A DNA stretch of 64,000 nt from NCBI RefSeq assembly GCF_029854195.1, contig NZ_CP122960.1:998001-1062000 (forward strand). Reading direction: 5' to 3'. The translations under genes and the position numbers were made by a program. This DNA comes from Amylibacter sp. IMCC11727 (GTDB taxonomy: Bacteria; Pseudomonadota; Alphaproteobacteria; Rhodobacterales; Rhodobacteraceae). Shown one piece after another: positions 59,464 to 64,000 of the stretch. The notes beneath the pieces were generated by a model. The model saw only the letters and a list, made by a program, of their open reading frames with translations. It had not been told where the DNA came from and searched no databases. Position 1 is the stretch's first letter, and each line of letters begins with the position of its first letter.

Positions 59464-60782
59464 TTGCTGTCCCGAAGTTTAAGGCGACGCACGAGATCCG
59501 TTTTGAAACGGCCTTTTGGGTCTGCGGTTTTGACGGTTTTTTGCCAAGCGGCGAGTTCTGGGTACATGTGTTTGGCCTGTGCCGCTGTCGCAAGGCTGTC
59601 TTTGGCGAAATAGATGCGGCCACCAGCCTCGGCTGTCATGTCATTCAGCTTTTCCACCAACGCGACGGATTTTTTGGAGTTAGGGAAATCCAATGCGAGG
59701 GTGAAGCCTTCCATTGTGAAAGAGAGCGGGCCAGCGCGACCTGGTCCTGTGCGTTTGAGCACGGCAAGGGGGGAGGCGAGACCTGCATCTGCGATCAGAC
59801 GGAGCATTTCGCGAAGCGTGCGTTCGGCGGTGTCGTCGGGCAGCACGCATTGGAATTGGTGAAAACCGCGTTTGCCGTAAAGCTTGTTCCAGTCGTGGAT
59901 TTTGTCGAGCGGGAAGAAGAAATCCTCAAGGCTGCGCAACACGCCGCGGCCGGTTGCAGGGACACGGTTAAAATACATGCGGTTAAAGGCGCGTACTGTT
60001 GGTGGGGAGAGCGCGAAGCTCGGCGCGTTGAACGGCACTTTGCGCGATTTGCGCAATTTTGGGGCCATGTTGGATTTGGTGAGTTCTGCTTCTTCCAAGA
60101 TGCCACGGCCAAGGGATTGGCCATTGGCGGTGCCGTCGATCCAGCCGACGCAATAGGTGGCTGTGGAGTCTTTGAGCATCTGCATGAATTCTGAAAGGTT
60201 GTTGGCGCGGCGTTCGTCCACTTGGATCAGGCGCGAAGAACATTCGGTGAGTTGCAGTTTGGCGGAAACGATAATGCCTGTTTGGCCAAGGCCGCCGAGG
60301 GTGGCTTCGAACAGTGCTTTGTTTTTCTTGGGTGATACAATTTTGGTTTTGCCGTCTGTGCCGATGAGTTCGATCGACAAAACGTGCTGGCCAAATGTGC
60401 CCACACCGTGGTGGTTTTTGCCGTGAACGTCATTGGCAATGCAGCCGCCGATGGTGGCGAACCCTGTGCCAGGCATAACCGCTGGCATCCAGCCCTGAGG
60501 GGCGAAGGTTTCGAGCATTTGGGTAATGGATACGCCTGCTTCGGCCTCTAGCACGCCTGTTTGGGCGTCAAAGCTGATAAAACGGTCGAGGCGGTTCATA
60601 TCGACGGCTTTGCCATCTGTATTGATCGCGGCGTCACCATAGGAGCGTTGTGCGCCAATGGCAGGGGCGGGGGTATCGCCCGTAACATGCGCGATGCTGC
60701 TGGGTTTTTCTGGGCGGGCGATTTGGGCGGTTCCTGAGAGAACGCGGCCCCAGCCTGTGAGTGTGTCAGTTTTCCAGCTCAT
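59460..60782 (-). CDS. dprE1: DprE1-like FAD oxidase: decaprenylphosphoryl-ribose 2-oxidase
   Basis: 440 residues from ATG 60782 (MSWKTDTLTG). VAO-type FAD domain with GTGFATIGGCIANDVHGKN and HGKNHH at 120-125, SFG-like TFGQHVLS, and the C-terminal substrate domain with LSFTMEGF, LALDFPNSKK (361-370) and YFAKDSLATAAQAKHMYPEL. K394 matches the catalytic Lys418 of Mycobacterium tuberculosis DprE1, and A363 stands where Cys387 is in that enzyme. Oxidises the ribose C2. ATGA overlaps with the upstream flippase-like gene and downstream dprE2. Confidence 0.9.
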   Translation of the reverse strand: MSWKTDTLTGWGRVLSGTAQIARPEKPSSIAHVTGDTPAPAIGAQRSYGDAAINTDGKAVDMNRLDRFISFDAQTGVLEAEAGVSITQMLETFAPQGWMPAVMPGTGFATIGGCIANDVHGKNHHGVGTFGQHVLSIELIGTDGKTKIVSPKKNKALFEATLGGLGQTGIIVSAKLQLTECSSRLIQVDERRANNLSEFMQMLKDSTATYCVGWIDGTANGQSLGRGILEEAELTKSNMAPKLRKSRKVPFNAPSFALSPPTVRAFNRMYFNRVPATGRGVLRSLEDFFFPLDKIHDWNKLYGKRGFHQFQCVLPDDTAERTLREMLRLIADAGLASPLAVLKRTGPGRAGPLSFTMEGFTLALDFPNSKKSVALVEKLNDMTAEAGGRIYFAKDSLATAAQAKHMYPELAAWQKTVKTADPKGRFKTDLVRRLKLRDSK

Positions 60783-61741
60783 GTGCGGCCTCGTGCGGAT
60801 GCGGCCTCGGCCACAGGGAAGAATAGAACGCCAAGGCCGATTGCAAACCACAGGGTGGTGATGCGAATGATGGCGGTGGCGGGTAGGGCGATTTCCAAGG
60901 GGATGCCTTGGATCGAGAGAAGGGCGAGCATGGCAGCTTCGGCACCACCAACGCCGCCCGGAAGGCCCGTAGCGCCGCCTGTCATCATAGAGAAGACAAA
61001 GATGCCGACGCAGGCCCAGACAGAGATTTCAGCCCCCATCCATGTGAGCAAGAGATAAAACGCGTAACCTTCGGCGAACCAGCCAATAAAGCCTAAGGCA
61101 AAGGCAGGCAGTGCGATTTTGGGGTTTGAGAAGGGTTTGAGTGACTGCGCGGCGCGGCGGGCGCGGGCGAAGAAGCGCGGCTTGCGGCCGATGAGTTTGT
61201 AAAGACGCGTGACGCACCAACGAAACAGGCTCGGGCGGGTGGCGACAATGGCGGCCAGAACGGCGATGATGGCCACGGGAATACCACCAGAAATGCCCCC
61301 TGCCATGACCAGCATAGCAGCGGCGAGCAGGAGGCCAGAGGAGGCGAGGTCGGCTGCACGATCAACGATCACGAGGGGGGCGGTGCGTTCCACGCTCGCC
61401 CCTGTTTCGCGGTTGATCCAGCGCACGCGCACCAGTTCCCCCAAGCGACCGGGTGTCATGGTCAAGGCGAAGCCGCCGAGGTAGTGGCGCAGTACTTGCC
61501 AGAGGCCAAGGTCCAGTCCGAGCGCGCGGCCATAGAGAAACCAGCGCACGGCGCGAAAGGTGTAGTTCACGAGGGACAGGGCCAGAAGGATGCCGATTTG
61601 GGTGGCCGTCAAGAGCGTGATCTGATGCCAGATGTCTTCGCCGGATGCGGTGAAGAACGCGAGCAGACCACAGGCGACAAAGATCGCGAGAACGATCAAG
61701 GTCGATCGGTAAGGGGACGCCGTTTGCATTGCGGATATCAT
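60779..61741 (-). CDS. UPF0104/LPG-synthase-TM-like membrane protein
   Basis: 320 residues with seven to nine hydrophobic helices. Conserved segments of the family: LALSLVNYTFRAVRWFLYG, GGFALTMTPGRLGELVRVRWI (with the T-P-G-x-x-GE motif) and TGGATGLPGGVGGAEAAMLAL. Relatives are membrane flippases or lipid transferases without catalytic domains. As first gene of the dprE1-dprE2 operon, coupled by ATGA, it could move polyprenyl-phosphoarabinose across the membrane; that role is inferred. Confidence 0.78.
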   Translation of the reverse strand: MISAMQTASPYRSTLIVLAIFVACGLLAFFTASGEDIWHQITLLTATQIGILLALSLVNYTFRAVRWFLYGRALGLDLGLWQVLRHYLGGFALTMTPGRLGELVRVRWINRETGASVERTAPLVIVDRAADLASSGLLLAAAMLVMAGGISGGIPVAIIAVLAAIVATRPSLFRWCVTRLYKLIGRKPRFFARARRAAQSLKPFSNPKIALPAFALGFIGWFAEGYAFYLLLTWMGAEISVWACVGIFVFSMMTGGATGLPGGVGGAEAAMLALLSIQGIPLEIALPATAIIRITTLWFAIGLGVLFFPVAEAASARGRT

Positions 61742-61921
61742 TACTGTTGCCTCTGATGCGGTCTGTGCGCCGCGTTAGCACAGGGTTTAGGGGCAGAATT
61801 GGGCCAGAGTAAGGCAAGGCTGATGGCCCTTGTGTTGCATTTAGAACAACGGATTTACTTTGAAGGGGCGTGGTTCTGGGTTAGGTTTTTAGAAACACAG
61901 TCAGAGAAAAGGAAGCCAGCC

Positions 61922-62164
61922 ATGTCAGATGCCCCGAAGATTGCCCAGAAAGCCCCTTATCCTGTGGAGGTAGAGGCAGGGAAGAACTACTTTTGGTGTT
62001 CTTGTGGGCAATCCGCCAATCAGCCGTTTTGCGATGGGTCGCATAAGGGTTCGGATTTCGCGCCAGTAAAGTTTGAAGCGACCGAGGATAAGCGCGTGTT
62101 CTTCTGTGGGTGCAAGAACGGCGGGAACGGTGTGCTGTGCGATGGGTCGCACAAGGCGCTTTGA
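61922..62164 (+). CDS. Double CDGSH iron-sulfur domain protein
   Basis: 80 residues. Two [2Fe-2S] motifs of the C-x-C...C-D-G-x-H type: FWCSCGQSANQPFCDGSH (about 25-42) and FFCGCKNGGNGVLCDGSH (about 60-77). Each supplies three Cys and one His. Such tandem proteins are electron carriers or cluster sensors in bacteria. ATG 61922 has AAAGGAAG upstream and discards a longer non-conserved upstream frame. Confidence 0.93.
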   Translation: MSDAPKIAQKAPYPVEVEAGKNYFWCSCGQSANQPFCDGSHKGSDFAPVKFEATEDKRVFFCGCKNGGNGVLCDGSHKAL

Positions 62165-62255
62165 AATTGAGCCAATATTGAAATTCCTGTCGTCTAGATA
62201 AGTTAATTTACTGAGGATTTGGATCGCAGATGATAGGTTGAAAAGAGTTTTGACT

Positions 62256-62927
62256 ATGAGTGAGTATGTTTGGTGGATTAGCGCGCTTAGAGATTCAATA
62301 GACCCAAGAGATCACTTTGCTGACTGGGGCCCAGAATTAACTGAAAGTGAACACGTTGCTAAAGCCGCTCGCTTAGTGAAAGAGTTTTGGGAGCCACTTG
62401 ATCGAGGTGAAATTCCCAAACGGGACCTCTTGGTTACGAAAAAGAGATGGATTGGTAGAGATTATCATCTTGAGGAAGCACTTGCGAAAGCAAAGACGGA
62501 CGAGGGGCGCAGACTTCCAGCGGCTTTTTCGATGCAGTTAGCGAATCTTGGGTTGGCATTTTTCCAAAACTTGAATTTGCCCGATGCTCAATATTGGCCT
62601 ATTGAGTTTTACGACGAAAATGAAACGCTGATAGCCGAACCGGCTGCTCTTTATGTGCCGGGAACAGTAAAGGATACTGTGAATTTTGAGGCTTCTGATT
62701 TTGTCAAAAGTATGCCTTATTTTCCGGGTAAAAAGGGAGCTGTTCTCAACCGTCTGAGGCACACCGAAGACCGGGTTACTCTTGACCGTTCAGCATTGAG
62801 CGGCGCCGAGGTCTGGGTAGAACCCCGCCTGCGCGGAGGGGTGTTTGTGTCGGCAAATATCCGAGACCGTATTCTGGCGGCTGGGTTAGGCGATGATTTC
62901 CGACTTATCCGCGCAAAGGTAATTTAA
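62256..62927 (+). CDS. Imm11/DUF1629-like immunity protein (orphan)
   Basis: 223 residues from ATG 62256 (TTG 62238 possible). The C-terminal part ALSGAEVWVEPRLRGGVFVSANIRDRILAAGLGDDFRLIR (about 190-223) has the pattern of imm11 (DUF1629) proteins, in which W..P.L.G.IF.S..L...L...G precedes the end. Imm11 proteins protect against polymorphic toxins, including T6SS and contact-dependent effectors. The gene is AT-rich and stands without a toxin gene next to it in the window. Family match by pattern only. Confidence 0.6.
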   Translation: MSEYVWWISALRDSIDPRDHFADWGPELTESEHVAKAARLVKEFWEPLDRGEIPKRDLLVTKKRWIGRDYHLEEALAKAKTDEGRRLPAAFSMQLANLGLAFFQNLNLPDAQYWPIEFYDENETLIAEPAALYVPGTVKDTVNFEASDFVKSMPYFPGKKGAVLNRLRHTEDRVTLDRSALSGAEVWVEPRLRGGVFVSANIRDRILAAGLGDDFRLIRAKVI

Positions 62928-63036
62928 ATTAGAGTTTTTCGGGAAGGGTTGATCCGTTTACTGCCCCTTCGATGAATAGCAGGTCGTTCAGATTTTTCGC
63001 GAAAGGCCTGAGACTACGCAATCTGACATTAAGATC

Positions 63037-63060
63037 AAAAAGGGGGCATTTGCCCCCAAA
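63037..63060 (-). terminator. Terminator of the CoA transferase operon
   Basis: On the minus strand GGGGGCA-AA-TGCCCCC is followed by TTTTT, 22 bases behind the scoB-type stop. Confidence 0.88.
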
Positions 63061-63081
63061 TTGAATTGATATCTGACAGGA

Positions 63082-63711
63082 TTAGTTGACCAGCTTGGCC
63101 TCGGTCACGGCGTCCACGTCGGCACGAGTGACGCCGTCTGCCAGTTCCACCAGTTCTAGGCCGCCATCTACCACGTCGAACACGCCCAAGTTGGTGATGA
63201 TACGGTCCACGACGCCCTTGCCTGTGAGTGGCAGTGTGCATTCCTTGAGCAGCTTGCTTTCGCCGCGTTTGTTGGCGTGGTCCATGATGACCACAACGCG
63301 GCCAACGCCAGCGACCAAATCCATCGCGCCGCCCATACCTTTGACCAGTTTGCCTGGAATCATCCAGTTTGCCAGATCGCCGTTTTCGGCTACTTCCATC
63401 GCACCCAAGATCGCCATAGCAATTTTACCGCCACGGATCATGCCAAAGGACTGTGCGCTGTCGAAATAGGCGGTTTGGGGCAGTTCGGTGATGGTCTGCT
63501 TACCCGCGTTGATCAGGTCGGCATCGATGTTTTCCTCTGTCGGGAAAGGGCCCATGCCGAGCATACCGTTTTCGGATTGAAGGGTCACTTCGACGCCCTC
63601 GGGGATGTAGTTGGACACCAGCGTCGGAATACCGATGCCAAGGTTCACATACCAACCGTCTTGCAGTTCTTGTGCGGCCCGTTCGGCCATTTGATTACGA
63701 TCCCAAGGCAT
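63082..63711 (-). CDS. 3-oxoacid CoA-transferase subunit B
   Basis: 209 residues from ATG 63711, sharing its first base with the stop of subunit A (TAATG). The SENG active-site segment LQSENGMLGMGP with the catalytic Glu lies at about 43-54, and GGGGMDLV-like MGGAMDLVAG further on. Transfers CoA between succinyl-CoA (or acetyl-CoA) and acetoacetate. A longer frame from 63864 runs into subunit A and is rejected. Followed by a strong terminator. Confidence 0.95.
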   Translation of the reverse strand: MPWDRNQMAERAAQELQDGWYVNLGIGIPTLVSNYIPEGVEVTLQSENGMLGMGPFPTEENIDADLINAGKQTITELPQTAYFDSAQSFGMIRGGKIAMAILGAMEVAENGDLANWMIPGKLVKGMGGAMDLVAGVGRVVVIMDHANKRGESKLLKECTLPLTGKGVVDRIITNLGVFDVVDGGLELVELADGVTRADVDAVTEAKLVN

Positions 63712-64000
63712 TATGCGGCCCTCACTGTGCGTTGTTCGATGCGTTTTTCGTGTTCGCCTTGGATCAGGCGATGGACGTAGATCCCCGGCAGGTGAATTGT
63801 GTCTGGGTCGAGCGAGCCTGTTGGCACGATTTCTTCGACTTCGACAACACAGACCTTGCCGCACATGGCCGCAGGTGGGTTAAAGTTGCGGGCGGTCTTG
63901 CGGAACACAAGGTTGCCGGTTTCATCCGCTTTCCATGCTTTGACGATGGACAGGTCGGCAAAGATGCCTTCTTCCAAGATGTAGTCTTCGCCGTTGAACT
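63711..64000 (-). CDS. 3-oxoacid CoA-transferase subunit A, N-terminal part beyond window
   Basis: The minus-strand frame is open from the window end to the TAA at 63711, about 95 residues of an expected 230 or so. It shows EGIFADLSIVKAWKADETGNL, FNPPAAMCGKVCVVEVEEIVPTGSLDP and HLPGIYVHRLIQGEHEKRIE, the C-terminal half of subunit A. Translationally coupled to subunit B through TAATG. Confidence 0.93.
   Translation of the reverse strand, partial: FNGEDYILEEGIFADLSIVKAWKADETGNLVFRKTARNFNPPAAMCGKVCVVEVEEIVPTGSLDPDTIHLPGIYVHRLIQGEHEKRIEQRTVRAA

Overview
The window is a chromosomal segment of an alphaproteobacterium, almost certainly a member of the Rhodobacterales (marine Roseobacter-type). Supporting features are the Tol-Pal, RuvCAB, FtsH/TilS and Fhs-FolD neighbourhoods, a Fur/Mur-type regulator without a CxxC pair, two DUF1127 genes each followed by CCUCCC-loop hairpins (the CcsR or 'cuckoo' sRNA arrangement known from Rhodobacter), and a Tad pilus cluster. 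No rRNA, tRNA, CRISPR array, insertion sequence or prophage was recognised. The window cuts the enolase gene on the left and a CoA-transferase alpha subunit on the right.

Layout. 1-11.9 kb: enolase (partial), a drug/metabolite transporter, a Fur-family regulator, a duplicated DUF995 secreted protein, a LuxR-type HTH fused to an alpha/beta hydrolase, a Na+/H+ antiporter, DUF1127 locus 1 with its hairpins, a methyltransferase/membrane protein pair, a desaturase, a second DMT transporter and a nucleoside hydrolase. 12-20.3 kb: a TSUP permease, two VOC proteins, an AT-rich pair of unknown genes, mazG, an M20 amidohydrolase, yghU, msrA, prmA. 20.3-25.8 kb: DUF1127 locus 2, then ruvC-ruvA-[GIY-YIG]-ruvB and two uncharacterised genes. 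25.7-31.5 kb: the complete tol-pal operon (ybgC, tolQ, tolR, tolA, tolB, pal, cpoB). 31.5-38.3 kb: tilS, ftsH, a MOSC protein, fhs and folD. 38.4-41.6 kb: the phosphoesterase and helicase of the ligase-associated DNA damage response. 41.6-56 kb: a dehydrogenase, an AAA ATPase, a GT-C-like membrane protein and the Tad pilus genes (tadV, two TPR lipoproteins, tadC, tadB, tadA, tadZ, an OmpA lipoprotein, rcpA, rcpC, two flp pilins). 56.4-61.7 kb: a lytic transglycosylase and a set resembling the mycobacterial decaprenylphosphoryl-arabinose pathway (HAD-UbiA fusion, DprE2, DprE1, a UPF0104-type membrane protein). 61.9-64 kb: a CDGSH protein, an orphan imm11-like gene and a succinyl-CoA:3-ketoacid-type CoA transferase.

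Three things stand out. (1) Two DUF1127 genes whose minus-strand transcripts run into hairpins that each display CCUCCC in the loop, with RpoH-like promoters upstream. (2) Genes for a polyprenyl-phosphate-arabinofuranose donor and a GT-C-like transferase flanking the Tad pilus genes, which suggests glycosylation of pilin or of another envelope component. (3) A recurring 22-nt intergenic element, GAGTATTT/GGATATTT ... GAAGAAG, found only behind plus-strand genes, often directly after a hairpin.
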